DNA of 64,000 nt from Methylomonas montana (GCF_030490285.1 NZ_CP129884.1:2170001-2234000), one strand, 5' to 3'; shown: positions 20,270 through 30,746, counted from the first letter of the stretch. Made by a program: numbers and translations. The notes: generated from the letters alone by a model not told the origin.

Positions 20270-20818
20270 ATGGCCAATCTGATGCAAAAACAAACCGGCA
20301 ATACCAACCTGGCCGTACAAGAACAGGCCGGGCAGTATTTGACTTTTCTAGTAGGCGACGAAAGTTTTGCTGTCAGCATATTGGACGTCAAGGAAATTAT
20401 CGAAATCACGAATGTCACTCATGTGCCGTTAACGCCGGATTTCATTTACGGCGTGATTAATTTGCGCGGCAATGTGGTGCCGGTGATCGACTTGTCGGCG
20501 CGGCTGAAAAATCGCCGCGCCGAAATCAGCAAACGCAGTTGTATCGTGCTGGTGGCGATCGAAGCTATCGAAGGCTCGCAACTGATCGGCATGCTGGTCG
20601 ATGAAGTTCGGGAGATTCTGGAAATTCCTTCCGCCAACATTCAACCGGCACCGGATTTTGGCGCCGATATTCGCACCGATTTCATTCAAGCGATGGCGCG
20701 CGTCGATGATGTGTTTATTATCCTGCTGGCTATCAATCGGGTGTTGTCGCTGGAAGAATTGTCTCAGCTGAACAATCTGACGCAATCTCAAGAACAGCTG
20801 GAAACGGCCGGTTCCTAA
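20270..20818 (+). CDS. cheW: Chemotaxis scaffold protein CheW
   Basis: A 182-residue CheW-domain protein that links CheA to receptors. The core (about 25-165) shows YLTFLVGDESFAVSILDVKEI, the VPLTPDFIYGVINLRGNVVPVIDL adaptor strand region, and GMLVDEVREIL. It has a slightly longer N-terminus than E. coli CheW. It is the last gene of the cluster, 17 bases after the receptor. Confidence 0.94.
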   Translation: MANLMQKQTGNTNLAVQEQAGQYLTFLVGDESFAVSILDVKEIIEITNVTHVPLTPDFIYGVINLRGNVVPVIDLSARLKNRRAEISKRSCIVLVAIEAIEGSQLIGMLVDEVREILEIPSANIQPAPDFGADIRTDFIQAMARVDDVFIILLAINRVLSLEELSQLNNLTQSQEQLETAGS

Positions 20819-20889
20819 TCACATTATCTTTAGGTATCTCGAGGCTGAATATATCGTTTTCCTAAGTCCCCGCTGATGATGCAGGCATG

Positions 20890-21065
20890 TTTAGAAGTTC
20901 CCATAAGTCTGCGTATGGCCAATTTACGTACTTCGGCCGCGAGCACCGAAAAGCCGCCGCCATGCTCGCCGGCCTTGGCCGCAATCTTTCGGTCATCTCG
21001 GCGTTTTCGTGGTTATGTTCCGGAGCCCGTCAATTGTTCCTGCGCGGCGCTGGTCTATTCGTTGC
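20890..21065 (-). pseudogene. Decayed chemoreceptor signalling-domain fragment
   Basis: On the minus strand one frame reads [22 protein letters not shown], a clear relative of the receptor tip; a shifted frame just upstream reads HENAEMTER, matching the [11 protein letters not shown] segment that lies about 50 residues earlier in intact receptors. The piece is frame-disrupted, with the intervening segment largely missing and no start or stop in context. It is a remnant of a third receptor gene next to the cluster. The rest of the 20819-21123 gap holds nothing recognisable. Confidence 0.7.
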
Positions 21066-21123
21066 AGGCGGAATAACCTTTCTGTACCGGTAGGCAGACC
21101 TTGCTGGGCGCCTACCGTTAGGC

Positions 21124-22797
21124 TTAAAACAAGCCGCTGATCACGCCGTCGTCGCTGATGTCGATGCGTTCGGCGGCAGGCACTTTCGGCAAACCCGGCA
21201 TGGTCATCATATCGCCGGCGATGGCGACGATGAAGCCGGCGCCGTTCGCAAGCCGCACTTCGCTGATTTCCACATTATGGCCCGATGGTGCGCCCTTGGT
21301 ATTGGCGTTGGTCGAGAACGACATCTGGGTTTTGGCCATGCAGATCGGAAAATGCCCGTAGTTGGCTTGCAGGGCCTTGATTTCGCCCATGACTTTCGGA
21401 CTGGCGCTGACGCTGCCGGCACCGTACAACTTGGTAGTGATGGCTTCGATCTTGTTCCAGAGCGGTAGCTCGTCATCGTAAACATAGCTGAAACCCGGTT
21501 CGCGGTGATCGACGATATTCAGCACCTCGCGGGCCAGATCCTCGGCACCGGCTCCACCATGCGCCCAATGTTTGGCGATCACGCATTTCGCACCCAAGGC
21601 TTCGCATTTGGATTTCAGCAGATTGATTTCGGCGTCTGTGTCGAAGGTGAAATGGTTGACACTCACTACGCAGGGTAGACCGTAGTGATGGGTGATGTTA
21701 TGCAGATGGCGTTCTAGATTGGCAAAACCTTTTTCCAGGGCTGCCAGGTTTTCCTGGTTCAAATCGTCCTTGGCGACACCACCATGGAATTTCAGCGCCC
21801 GTACCGTGGCGACCAAGACGACCGCCGACGGTTTCAGTCCGGACATTCGGCATTTAATGTCCAGGAATTTCTCCGCGCCCAAATCGGCGCCGAATCCTGC
21901 TTCGGTGACCGCATAATCGGCCAGTTTCAACGCGGTTTTGGTGGCGGTGACGGTGTTGCAGCCGTGAGCGATGTTGGCGAACGGGCCGCCGTGGATGATC
22001 GCCAGATTGTTTTCCAGGGTTTGCACCAGATTGGGTTTGATAGCGTCTTTCAGCAAAGCGGCCATCGCACCATGAGCTTTCAGGTCGCTGGCGTAAACCG
22101 GTGTGACCTTATCGGACTTGTAGCCGATGACGATGCGACCCAGGCGCGCCTTCAAATCGGCGCGGCTGGTGGCCAGACACAAGATCGCCATGACTTCCGA
22201 GGCGACGACGATGTCGAAACCGTCTTCGCGCAGATAACCGTTGGCCGGTCCGCCCATGCCGACCGTGATCTTGCGTAAGGCGCGGTCGTTCATGTCCACC
22301 ACCCGTTTCCACTGGATGCGGCGCGGGTCTATGTCCAGCGCGTTTCCGTGGTTGATATGGTTATCGATCAAGGCCGACAGCAGGTTGTGGGCGACGCCGA
22401 TGGCATGGAAATCGCCGGTGAAATGCAGATTGATGTCTTCCATCGGCACCACTTGCGCATAACCGCCGCCGGCCGCGCCGCCCTTGACGCCGAAGCAGGG
22501 GCCCAAGGAAGGCTCGCGTAGGCAGATTATGGTTTTTTTACCGATCCGGTTCAGCGCATCGCCCAAGCCGACCGTGGTGGTGGTTTTACCTTCGCCGGCC
22601 GGGGTCGGGCTGATCGCGGTGACTAAAATCAATTTGCCGTCGGTTTTATCGGTCAGGCTATTGACGTATTCCAGCGAAATTTTAGCTTTGTAGTGGCCGA
22701 ACGGGTCCAGCTGCTCGGCCGGAATGCCGAATGTTTCGCCGGCTAAATCGATAATCGGGCGCATGTTTGCCTGTTGGGCAATTTCAATGTCAGACAT
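21124..22797 (-). CDS. fhs: Formate-tetrahydrofolate ligase
   Basis: A 557-residue ATP-dependent ligase making 10-formyl-tetrahydrofolate from formate, the entry of formate carbon into folate metabolism and, in methylotrophs, the serine cycle. The ATP-binding loop [14 protein letters not shown] (about 66-79) and [19 protein letters not shown] identify the family; length is normal. ATG 22797 has AGGAA 8 bases upstream; an in-frame upstream start would add 13 residues not typical of the family. It is monocistronic on the minus strand. Confidence 0.96.
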   Translation of the reverse strand: MSDIEIAQQANMRPIIDLAGETFGIPAEQLDPFGHYKAKISLEYVNSLTDKTDGKLILVTAISPTPAGEGKTTTTVGLGDALNRIGKKTIICLREPSLGPCFGVKGGAAGGGYAQVVPMEDINLHFTGDFHAIGVAHNLLSALIDNHINHGNALDIDPRRIQWKRVVDMNDRALRKITVGMGGPANGYLREDGFDIVVASEVMAILCLATSRADLKARLGRIVIGYKSDKVTPVYASDLKAHGAMAALLKDAIKPNLVQTLENNLAIIHGGPFANIAHGCNTVTATKTALKLADYAVTEAGFGADLGAEKFLDIKCRMSGLKPSAVVLVATVRALKFHGGVAKDDLNQENLAALEKGFANLERHLHNITHHYGLPCVVSVNHFTFDTDAEINLLKSKCEALGAKCVIAKHWAHGGAGAEDLAREVLNIVDHREPGFSYVYDDELPLWNKIEAITTKLYGAGSVSASPKVMGEIKALQANYGHFPICMAKTQMSFSTNANTKGAPSGHNVEISEVRLANGAGFIVAIAGDMMTMPGLPKVPAAERIDISDDGVISGLF

Positions 22798-22954
22798 GGT
22801 GTAAGTTCCTAAAGTACTCTCGGTTAGGCGTTGCAATGATGCTGGCGCAGCCGGTGGCCGCGAAATAGCCGAATATTGTAGAGATCAACGGCTTGAGCAG
22901 CCAGAAATTTCAAGGGGTTTTACCGGAAATAGTGAATGCCGGCTGAAATAGAAA

Positions 22955-22993
22955 CGGGTTAAGCCGACCGGTTGTCCGGACGGGCTTAACCCG
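22955..22993 (-). terminator. Intrinsic terminator after rpiA
   Basis: A perfect 11-bp inverted repeat (CGGGTTAAGCC at 22955-22965 and its complement at 22983-22993) with further inner pairing around CCGG-TTGT-CCGG. On the minus strand, downstream of the rpiA stop, it is followed by the T-rich TTTCTATTTC. Confidence 0.75.
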
Positions 22994-23018
22994 CTGCTGT
23001 CGCACTGGGACGCGTGAC

Positions 23019-23678
23019 TTACAAGGTAATGACTTCCGTGCCTTTGCCGACCAATACCACGTCGGCGCCGCGCAATGCGAACAAGCCGTTGGTGACCACG
23101 CCTGGAATATTGTTAATGGTTTTTTCCAGTGCGATTGGGTCGATGATGCTCAGATTGTGCACATCCAGAATTTCGCAGTGGTTGTCGGTGATGTAGTTTT
23201 CGCGCAGGATGGGTTGGCCGCCCAATTTGACCAGTTGTCTGGCGACATAGCTGCGCGCCAACGGCAATACTTCAACAGGCAACGGGAATTTGCCCATCAC
23301 ATCCACGCATTTGGTTTCGTCGACGATGCAAACGAATTTTTTGCTGGCACCACCGATGATTTTTTCTCGGGTCAATGCGCCGCCGCCGCCTTTCAGCATT
23401 TTTTTGTGCGGCGTCACTTCGTCCGCACCGTCGACATACACTTCAAGATCGCCGGTTTGGTTCAGATCCAGCACTGGAATGCCGATTTTTTGCAAGTGTT
23501 CGGTGGTTTTGATGGAACTGGACACCGCGCCTTCGATATCGCGTTTAAAATCGCAATCGGCCAGTAAATTGATCAAATGCGTAACGGTGGAACCGGTACC
23601 CATGCCGATGATGGGAACATTTTTCAGATATTTGAGGGCAGCTTCGGCGACTTGTTTTTTTAATTCGTCTTGAGTCAT
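23019..23678 (-). CDS. rpiA: Ribose-5-phosphate isomerase A
   Basis: A 219-residue enzyme interconverting ribose-5-phosphate and ribulose-5-phosphate, needed for the pentose phosphate route and for regenerating ribulose phosphate in formaldehyde fixation. Motifs [32 protein letters not shown] and LAREKI-like TREKIIGG are intact. ATG 23678 (MTQDELKKQ) has AGGA 9 bases upstream; an earlier in-frame start adds 19 atypical residues. It is divergent from ilvA and followed by a strong terminator. Confidence 0.95.
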   Translation of the reverse strand: MTQDELKKQVAEAALKYLKNVPIIGMGTGSTVTHLINLLADCDFKRDIEGAVSSSIKTTEHLQKIGIPVLDLNQTGDLEVYVDGADEVTPHKKMLKGGGGALTREKIIGGASKKFVCIVDETKCVDVMGKFPLPVEVLPLARSYVARQLVKLGGQPILRENYITDNHCEILDVHNLSIIDPIALEKTINNIPGVVTNGLFALRGADVVLVGKGTEVITL

Positions 23679-23893
23679 TGTTGGTTGTCCTGGTGGTTTG
23701 CTCTTATGAATCTGACACGGCGATGAACCCGTCATTGTGTGGGATAATAACCGATTAAGGCTAATCTCTCAGCAGTTTTTAAGACGGCAAGGGCTTAGGC
23801 GGACCACGCTACAAGGCATAAAAGGCAACGCAGGGACGATAAACAAGCTGTATACAGTCCATCCCGTCCTTCAGCAAGTTGCCGAGGACAATC

Positions 23894-25417
23894 ATGCAAA
23901 AATACATAGAAAAAATATTACGGGCAAAAGTTTACGACGTGGCCGAGGAAACGCCGTTGGATTTTGCCCCAACCTTATCCGAACGGGTCAACAACCGAGT
24001 CTATCTGAAGCGCGAGGATTTACAGCCGGTTTTTTCCTTCAAACTACGCGGCGCTTACAACAAGATCGCTTCGTTGACCGCCGAACAAACCGCTGCCGGC
24101 GTGATTGCCGCGTCGGCCGGCAATCACGCCCAGGGCGTGGCTTTGGCGGCCAAGAAGCTGGGTATCAAAGCCTTGATCGTGATGCCGAAAACCACCCCGG
24201 AAATTAAAGTCAAATCGGTCAAGGCGCGCGGCGCCAAAATTGTGCTGCACGGCGATTCCTACGATGAGGCATACAGCCATGCGATGGAACTGGTCGCCGA
24301 AAAAGGCATGACCTTCATCCATCCTTATGACGATCCAGAAGTCATCGCCGGTCAAGGCACCGTGGCGATGGAAATTTTGCGCCAGCATAACGGCGATATT
24401 CACGCGATCTTTGTCCCGGTCGGTGGCGGCGGATTGGTGGCAGGCATTGCGGCCTACGTCAAATTCGTCAGACCGGAAATCAAAATCATTGCCGTCGAGC
24501 CGGATGATGCCGACTGTCTGAATCAGGCACTGAAAGCCGACCAGCGGGTGATCTTGGAGCAGGTCGGCTTGTTCGCCGACGGTGTCGCGGTCAAGCAGAT
24601 TGGTGCGGAACCGTTTCGGATTGCCCGGCAATATGTCGATCAGGTGATCACCGTCAGCACCGACGAGATTTGTTCGGCGATCAAGGATATTTTCGACGAT
24701 ACCCGCTCGGTAGCCGAACCGGCCGGCGCATTATCGGTGGCGGGTTTAAAGAAATATGTCGAACAGCAAGGCTTGCATCAACAAACGCTGATCGCGATCG
24801 ACAGCGGCGCCAACATCAATTTCGACCGTTTACGCTATGTCGCCGAACGCACCCAGGTCGGCGAGCACCGCGAAATTTTGCTGGCGGTGGCAATACCCGA
24901 AGTGCCGGGCAGCTTTTTGAAATTTTGCAAAATGCTCGGCAAGCGCAGCATCACCGAATTCAATTACCGCTATTTTGATAGCCAGATGGCGCAAGTGTTT
25001 GTCGGCATCAGCAGCAGCGGGGTGGAAAACGATCGGCAGCAACTGATCGAGCATTTAGTTGAGGAAGGCTTTCCGGTGACCGATATGACCGCCAACGAAT
25101 TGGCCAAGGACCATATTCGCTACATGGTTGGCGGCCACGCGCCGTTCGAATTAAAGGAACAGGTTTACAGCCTGCAATTTCCGGAACGCCCAGGCGCGCT
25201 ACTGAAGTTTTTGATGTCGCTAGGTAGCCAGTGGAATATCAGTCTGTTTCATTACCGCAATCACGGTGCTGCATTCGGCAAGGTACTGATCGGTTTGCAA
25301 ATTCCCGAAGCCAAATGCCAGGCTTTCGAACACGGCTTAAATGCATTGGGGCTGGTTTATCGACGGGAGACCGAAAATCCGGCTTATCGATTGTTTGCTG
25401 GTGGCGTGAACGACTAG
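23894..25417 (+). CDS. ilvA: Biosynthetic threonine ammonia-lyase
   Basis: A 507-residue PLP enzyme converting threonine to 2-oxobutanoate, first step of isoleucine synthesis. The catalytic domain (1-320) has the PLP Lys in VFSFKLRGAYNK, the SAGNHAQGVAL loop and the PLP-phosphate glycine loop VGGGGLVAGI. Two ACT-like regulatory domains (about 330-405 and 425-500; ERPGALLKFL) indicate isoleucine/valine allostery as in E. coli IlvA. ATG 23894 follows GAGGA by 5 bases. The 158 bases to rpiA hold both promoters; no leader peptide was recognised. Confidence 0.95.
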   Translation: MQKYIEKILRAKVYDVAEETPLDFAPTLSERVNNRVYLKREDLQPVFSFKLRGAYNKIASLTAEQTAAGVIAASAGNHAQGVALAAKKLGIKALIVMPKTTPEIKVKSVKARGAKIVLHGDSYDEAYSHAMELVAEKGMTFIHPYDDPEVIAGQGTVAMEILRQHNGDIHAIFVPVGGGGLVAGIAAYVKFVRPEIKIIAVEPDDADCLNQALKADQRVILEQVGLFADGVAVKQIGAEPFRIARQYVDQVITVSTDEICSAIKDIFDDTRSVAEPAGALSVAGLKKYVEQQGLHQQTLIAIDSGANINFDRLRYVAERTQVGEHREILLAVAIPEVPGSFLKFCKMLGKRSITEFNYRYFDSQMAQVFVGISSSGVENDRQQLIEHLVEEGFPVTDMTANELAKDHIRYMVGGHAPFELKEQVYSLQFPERPGALLKFLMSLGSQWNISLFHYRNHGAAFGKVLIGLQIPEAKCQAFEHGLNALGLVYRRETENPAYRLFAGGVND

Positions 25418-25440
25418 AAAGCGGGGCCTAAGCGCATCGT

Positions 25441-27141
25441 TTAAGCTCTGGCGTCATCGGTGCCGTTGCTCCAGAAAGGGATGGACAGCGCAAAGATACA
25501 AAGCAGCCAACTGACCAGTTGCTGATTATTGAGCGTATAGCCCAATGCCACGGGCAGGCCTTCGCTGAAATCCGGATGCGCTTGAATGAAGTCGTATGCG
25601 GCCATGAATTCGTGGGTTTCGCCGATGATCACGCCGGCGATGCCGAAACCTAATAGACTGGCCAGGCTACGATGGTAGCGTTTGCTGTTTTCTCCACCGA
25701 CCAAACGCTCGAATGCCAAGGCGCGAGTATCCAGCCGGTGCCGGCCGATCCACAGGCAAATAATCAATCCCAAGACCCCTACGGCAGGAATGGTAAATTG
25801 TTCGACCGGAAAACTCAGATAACGGCCGTTAAAAGCCAAATGATAAGTTTTATACAGCGCCAACAGAATAAAGAACAGGTAACTGTATTTTAGCCAGCTG
25901 GCGAGTGGCGGCGCAGCGGGGCTGCCGCTCAAAAGATTGTAAAAACGCTGGATCAGCAAGCCGCTCAACAGCGTATTAGCCGCCACCATAAACACCGCAT
26001 AAGCGTGTTGCCAATCACTGTAACTGGTGCGCCACAGAAACTCGGCCAAGGTGACCAGGCAAACGCTCAACACTTGTGTCAGCACTAAAAAGATCAGCAG
26101 ACGCGGCGTAGAAACAGACCGCAGCTTTTTGATGTAGGCCGTCGTTATCAAGATGATTAAGGCAGTCGCCCAGGCAAACTCCCAATACCAATCCGGATTT
26201 TCATGAACCCGCCCGGTCAATGGAAAAATCGGTTGCCGATCGATCGACATTAAACCCCAATTGGCGCCGACTACGCCTTCGTGATTGCTTTTCCAGGGTT
26301 GGTTAAAGGCTTCGACGATGTTGTAGTCCATGCCGTTACGGTTGGCAACCTCGATCAGACTACGGACAAAGCGAGTCTCGTTGACTACGCTGGGTACCGC
26401 GTTACCTCGTTGGCGGCCGGCGGCCGGCCAGCCTGATTCGCCGATCAGGATAGGCTTGTTCAGACCCATGCTGTGAGCTTTGTCTGCGACTTGTTTGACG
26501 ATTTTCTCGACATGCGCGGCCGCATGTTCAATCGCCACCGGCTCGTCTTCCCAATAGGGCAGAATGTGGATGGTAATAAAATCCACTTCCTGCATCAATT
26601 GAGGATACTTCATGTAAATCGACCAGACATCGGCATAGGACACCGGTTGGGAGACTGCTTGTTTGACCTGACGAATATAGCCAATCAGGGTGTCGACATC
26701 CATATCGCGGCGTAGCAGTACCTCATTGCCGACGATTATCCGTTTCACTACGTCCGGGTTGGCGTTGACCGATTCGATCAAGGCCGCGATTTCGGTTTGA
26801 TTGCTGCCCTGGTGGTTACCCAGCCAGCCGCCTTGCAGCATCTCCACGCCATGTTTGCGGGCGAAATCCGCAGTAGGCTGCATGCCGCCGAGTGTCGAGT
26901 AAGTGCGAATACTGTAGGTTTTATCCGCCAGCAACCCTAAGTCTTCGTCGATATGCTCGGGTAACGGAAATTTTTCTTCTATCGGGCTAAAACCGTCCCG
27001 AAAAGGCGCAAACGATAAGCTTCGCAATTTGCCGGACGGCACATCGGTGCCGGCATCTTGAGGCCTATTGGTAAAACAATCGAAACTGCCGTGAGCGATG
27101 ACGACTAAGAAAAGATAGATCAGGATTCTGAAGGTTTGCAT
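25441..27141 (-). CDS. Membrane-anchored GH17 β-1,3-glucanase/glucosyltransferase
   Basis: A 566-residue protein. An N-terminal membrane anchor (about 5-20) is followed by a periplasmic GH17 catalytic domain (about 40-315) with the proton donor Glu140 in IVGNEVLLR and nucleophile Glu235 in IGESGWPAAG. About eight hydrophobic helices fill the C-terminal half (about 320-560). Proteobacterial relatives make or remodel β-1,3/1,6-glucans, often next to a GT2 synthase, which is absent here. ATG 27141 opens into the anchor; a TTG at 27171 is possible. It converges on ilvA with 23 bases between stops. Confidence 0.82.
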   Translation of the reverse strand: MQTFRILIYLFLVVIAHGSFDCFTNRPQDAGTDVPSGKLRSLSFAPFRDGFSPIEEKFPLPEHIDEDLGLLADKTYSIRTYSTLGGMQPTADFARKHGVEMLQGGWLGNHQGSNQTEIAALIESVNANPDVVKRIIVGNEVLLRRDMDVDTLIGYIRQVKQAVSQPVSYADVWSIYMKYPQLMQEVDFITIHILPYWEDEPVAIEHAAAHVEKIVKQVADKAHSMGLNKPILIGESGWPAAGRQRGNAVPSVVNETRFVRSLIEVANRNGMDYNIVEAFNQPWKSNHEGVVGANWGLMSIDRQPIFPLTGRVHENPDWYWEFAWATALIILITTAYIKKLRSVSTPRLLIFLVLTQVLSVCLVTLAEFLWRTSYSDWQHAYAVFMVAANTLLSGLLIQRFYNLLSGSPAAPPLASWLKYSYLFFILLALYKTYHLAFNGRYLSFPVEQFTIPAVGVLGLIICLWIGRHRLDTRALAFERLVGGENSKRYHRSLASLLGFGIAGVIIGETHEFMAAYDFIQAHPDFSEGLPVALGYTLNNQQLVSWLLCIFALSIPFWSNGTDDARA

Positions 27142-27326
27142 ACTGGTGTCGCCACTGAGCTTTAAGATCAATTACCTAAGGATTATACAGAGTTTGCTAT
27201 GTGATTAAGACCATTGGTCATTGCGTTCGTAAGTCAATGATTACATACTTATCAGTAAATACTTACTCTGCTGAAAAACTATTATTTGCAGAGAAGCCTC
27301 AATGCCCGAGAAAAGGGATAGCCAGT

Positions 27327-29123
27327 ATGTCTGCTGCTATGCATAAAAGCCGCGAAACTCGACAAACCATTCGCCTTCCTGATGGGTGGCCTTATCTGGT
27401 TGCCTTGCTGCTTGTTTTATCGGCGGCAGCTTTGCGGATATGGCCCTTGCAAGGGCTGGGGCTGCGCATTCCTTATGTGACATTCTACCCGGCAGTGATG
27501 ATTGCCGCGCTCTGTGGCGGACTGCCGGTAGGTTTGCTGACCACGGCCTTGTCCGCCAGTGTGATTTTGCTTTGGTCTCCCACCGGGCACCCGTTCATTT
27601 CCGATGCCGGCGATTGGTTGGGCATGGCGGTTTTTGTGGTCAATTGCACGATGATTTCCGGCGTCGCCGAAGCGATGCGTCGTGCGCAGGCCCGCGCGAA
27701 AGCCGCCCAGGAACTGGCGGAAGCGGCCAATACAGCCAAAAGCGTTTTCCTAGCCAGCATGAGCCATGAATTACGCACGCCTCTCAATGCCATCCTTGGC
27801 TTTTCCAATTTGATGCGTAACGACCCGGCCATTACCAAAGAACAGCGCGAAAATTTGGACATCATCAATCGCAGCGGCGAGCATTTGCTCAATTTAATCA
27901 ACGATGTGCTGGATATGGCCAAAATTGAAGCCGGCCGCATCGTCTTGGATGCCAAGTCTTTCGACCTGGCGGCGCTGCTCAGAGAAGTCGCCGCGATGAT
28001 GCGAGTTCGTGCCGAAGAAAAAGGCCTGAAAGTTTTATTGGAACAGTCGGCAACGCTGCCTCAATTTGTCACCGCCGATAGCGATAAACTGCGGCAGATC
28101 ATCATCAATCTGGTCGGTAATGCCATCAAATTCACCCAGCAGGGCGGCGTGAGTCTGCGAGTAAGTCTTCAACACGCTAACGATATACCCCGATTACAGA
28201 TTGAGGTTGAGGATAGCGGCGTCGGCATCGACAAGGAGAATTTGACACGTATCTTTCAGCCTTTCGTTCAGGTTGGTAAATCGGCAACGCAAAAAGGCAC
28301 CGGATTGGGCTTGCCCATTGTCCGGGAATATCTGGATCTGATGGGCGGCAGCATTGATGTAGAAAGCGAACCGAACAGAGGCACTCTGTTTCGGCTAAAT
28401 CTGCCTGTTCAGATCGCCGAGGCAGCCGAAGCGCCCAACGATGAGCTGGCAAACGACGGCGGCGTCGCGTTGGCGGCTGGACAGCCGGAATATCGAGTGC
28501 TGATCGTCGAAGATCAGCAGGAAAACTGGCTACTTCTGCGACATTTATTGGAAGAAGCGGGATTTGTCGCCGAAGTCGCCAAAAACGGCGCGGAAGGCGT
28601 GGAGATGTTTCAATCCTTTCGGCCGCATTTTATCTGGATGGATAGACGTATGCCGGTGATGGACGGACTGGAGGCGACCCAGCGGATTCGGGCGCTGGCC
28701 GAGGGCAAAGCCGTTAAAATCGCCGCCGTCACCGCTTCGGCTTTTTCCGAGCAACGCGAAGAAATGTTGGCGGTGGGCATGGACGATTTCGTTCGCAAAC
28801 CTTATCGGACCGCAGAAATATTCGATTGCATGGCGAGGCTGTTGGGCGTCAAATTCACTTGCCGGCGCCAGGCGCCTATCGAAGCCGAAACAGTCTTTTC
28901 GGCGGAGGCGGCCGCAAAACTTCCGGACGAACTGCGCCGGGAGCTGACAAACGCGTTGATCGTCGGTAACACCGAACAGCTTGCCGGACTGTTGCAACGC
29001 ATCGAACGGCTGGATGCCGGATTGGCTAAAGGACTCAACGTCTATCTACAATCCTTCAATTACTTGCCAATTCTGAATGTCCTGGAATCCTTGAATGCCG
29101 ACATGACTCAACCTCCACCATGA
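27327..29123 (+). CDS. Hybrid sensor histidine kinase with C-terminal receiver
   Basis: A 598-residue membrane kinase. Residues about 20-112 form a compact bundle of hydrophobic helices resembling the KdpD-type DUF4118 sensor. A coiled coil (about 113-140) leads to HisKA with His147 in MSHELRTPLN, the ATPase domain (NLVGNAIKFT, GTGLGLPIV) and a receiver (about 390-510) with the phospho-acceptor Asp in WMDRRMPVMDG. A short C-terminal helical part follows. AAGGG lies 9 bases before ATG 27327. It overlaps the next gene by 4 bases, making that diguanylate cyclase its probable partner. Confidence 0.9.
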   Translation: MSAAMHKSRETRQTIRLPDGWPYLVALLLVLSAAALRIWPLQGLGLRIPYVTFYPAVMIAALCGGLPVGLLTTALSASVILLWSPTGHPFISDAGDWLGMAVFVVNCTMISGVAEAMRRAQARAKAAQELAEAANTAKSVFLASMSHELRTPLNAILGFSNLMRNDPAITKEQRENLDIINRSGEHLLNLINDVLDMAKIEAGRIVLDAKSFDLAALLREVAAMMRVRAEEKGLKVLLEQSATLPQFVTADSDKLRQIIINLVGNAIKFTQQGGVSLRVSLQHANDIPRLQIEVEDSGVGIDKENLTRIFQPFVQVGKSATQKGTGLGLPIVREYLDLMGGSIDVESEPNRGTLFRLNLPVQIAEAAEAPNDELANDGGVALAAGQPEYRVLIVEDQQENWLLLRHLLEEAGFVAEVAKNGAEGVEMFQSFRPHFIWMDRRMPVMDGLEATQRIRALAEGKAVKIAAVTASAFSEQREEMLAVGMDDFVRKPYRTAEIFDCMARLLGVKFTCRRQAPIEAETVFSAEAAAKLPDELRRELTNALIVGNTEQLAGLLQRIERLDAGLAKGLNVYLQSFNYLPILNVLESLNADMTQPPP

Positions 29124-30460
29124 TCAGCAATATTCTCATCGTCGACGACGAACCCACCGCATTGAAGTTACTAAAAGATATTTTGAGTACGGAAGGTTTT
29201 CGGGTGCGTCCTTTTAATAATGGCGAACTGGCGTTGCGTTCCGTTGAAGCCGAAATTCCGGAATTGATTCTGCTAGACATTCGAATGCCGGGCATGGATG
29301 GCTTTGAGGTATGCCGACGACTCAAGGGCAGCGAAAAATTAAAGGACATCCCCGTGATATTCATCAGTGCTGCGGTCGATCTGGAAGACAAAGTAAAAGC
29401 GTTTCAGACGGGTGGCATCGACTACATCGTCAAGCCATTTCAACGGGAAGAAGTGATTGCCAGAGTCAGAACCCATGTGGCGCTGAATCAGTCGCTGCGG
29501 GAATTGAAAAGTGTTGCCGAATCATTGCGTAAGAGCGAAGCCAGCTTGAAAATGGCACAGGCTATCGCTCATCTGGGGCATTGGGAGTGGGATGCCCAAG
29601 CGGGGCACTTCTATTGGTCCGAAGAAGCCTGCCGCATCTTCGGTTTGGAGCCGCAAACATGTCCTGCAACCCACGAATCTTTTTTGCAAGCTATACATCC
29701 CGATGATAGGGAACGTGTGGCCTGCTGCCTGGGCCGTTTATCGGACCAAGACTGGTGTGAAATGGAATATCGGATTGTTCTACCCAACGGAGAGATTCGA
29801 GTCATTCATGGCAAGGGGCAAGCCGTAAACTTGGGTGGAGACCGGCAACCAAAAATACTCGGAACCGTCCAGCCTCTTTCGCAGCATGATCAAATCACCA
29901 TGGTAGGTGTCATTCAGGATATTACCGAACGTAAGAAGCTGGAGTGGCAGCTGGAGCAGCAAGCCAATATCGATTTTTTGACAGGCTGTGCCTGCCGCCG
30001 TCACTTTCTGGAACACGCCGGTCAGGAAATTTCCCGTCTTCGCCGCTACGGCGGCGAGCTATCGATGTTGATGCTCGATCTGGATCATTTCAAGACCATT
30101 AACGATCAATATGGTCACGCGGTAGGCGATTTGGCGTTGAAAAAGTTGGTGGAGGTTTGCCTGATGCTGTTACGCGAGGTGGATATGATAGGCCGCTTGG
30201 GCGGCGAAGAGTTTGCCATCATGTTGCCGGAAACGGATAGTCAACGCGCTTTGGAGATTGCCCAGCGTTTATGTCTGGCTGTCGAAGCAGTAGAAATCCC
30301 CGTGCCGTCACAAACCGCGCTGCGCTTCACAACTTCGATAGGTGTGGCCAGTTTGGCAGCCAGCGATACCTGCATCGAGTCGCTCCTTAATCGTGCAGAT
30401 CAAGCCCTGTATCAGGCCAAGCATGAAGGACGCAACAGGGTCTGTGCGGAAAAGAGATAG
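29120..30460 (+). CDS. Response regulator diguanylate cyclase (REC-PAS-GGDEF)
   Basis: A 446-residue soluble protein: receiver (1-125) with ILIVDDEPTALK and Asp in LILLDIRMPGMDG, a PAS domain (about 145-270, LGHWEWDAQAGHFYWSEEA), and GGDEF (about 275-440) with the active-site variant RLGGEEFAIML. It would produce cyclic-di-GMP when phosphorylated. Its start overlaps the stop of the hybrid kinase, so the two form a phosphorelay pair. A hairpin follows the gene. Confidence 0.92.
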   Translation: MISNILIVDDEPTALKLLKDILSTEGFRVRPFNNGELALRSVEAEIPELILLDIRMPGMDGFEVCRRLKGSEKLKDIPVIFISAAVDLEDKVKAFQTGGIDYIVKPFQREEVIARVRTHVALNQSLRELKSVAESLRKSEASLKMAQAIAHLGHWEWDAQAGHFYWSEEACRIFGLEPQTCPATHESFLQAIHPDDRERVACCLGRLSDQDWCEMEYRIVLPNGEIRVIHGKGQAVNLGGDRQPKILGTVQPLSQHDQITMVGVIQDITERKKLEWQLEQQANIDFLTGCACRRHFLEHAGQEISRLRRYGGELSMLMLDLDHFKTINDQYGHAVGDLALKKLVEVCLMLLREVDMIGRLGGEEFAIMLPETDSQRALEIAQRLCLAVEAVEIPVPSQTALRFTTSIGVASLAASDTCIESLLNRADQALYQAKHEGRNRVCAEKR

Positions 30461-30499
30461 ACGAGCAATAGCGGTCGGCCATCCCGACTCAATAGGTAA

Positions 30500-30528
30500 C
30501 CGGGCTCGCCGTTTCTCGGCAAGCCCGG
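30500..30528 (+). terminator. Hairpin after the diguanylate cyclase gene
   Basis: CCGGGCT (30500-30506) pairs with AGCCCGG (30522-30528); one C/A mismatch separates this from an inner GCCG/CGGC around a TTTCT loop. It lies 40 bases past the stop. The T-tract after it is weak, so it may be only a partial terminator. Confidence 0.55.
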
Positions 30529-30558
30529 CTCCTTCATCAGTTAAAAACCACGCTTATC

Positions 30559-30735
30559 TTATCCTTGCAAGGCTTTCAACAAGGCTTGTAGCCTGTCGTT
30601 GGTGTCGCCGAACAGCATCCGGGTGTTTTCGTGGACGAACAAAGGATTGCCGACGCCGGCATAACCCGAGGCCATGCTGCGTTTTAGCACAATGGTGGTG
30701 CCGCTTTTCCAGCATTCCAGTACCGGTATGCCGGC
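30559..30735 (-). pseudogene. Orphan 3' fragment of a second pntB
   Basis: On the minus strand this encodes the last 58 residues of PntB (from [14 protein letters not shown] to LKALQG) with its own TAA stop, but nothing upstream belongs to pntB. The 173 bases 30563-30735 match 41439-41611 in the intact pntB with about 11 substitutions and no gaps; most changes are silent, so it decayed little before or after truncation. At 30736 it abuts unrelated sequence. It forms the left boundary of the 31-41 kb cluster. Confidence 0.85.
30563..30735 (-). repeat. Left copy of the 173-bp pntB-derived direct repeat
   Basis: It is a same-orientation partner of 41439-41611, about 94% identical by eye, with no indels. 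The two copies bracket about 10.7 kb containing the sigma-54-linked gene cluster. Confidence 0.88.
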
Positions 30736-30746
30736 ATTCTTGTTGA

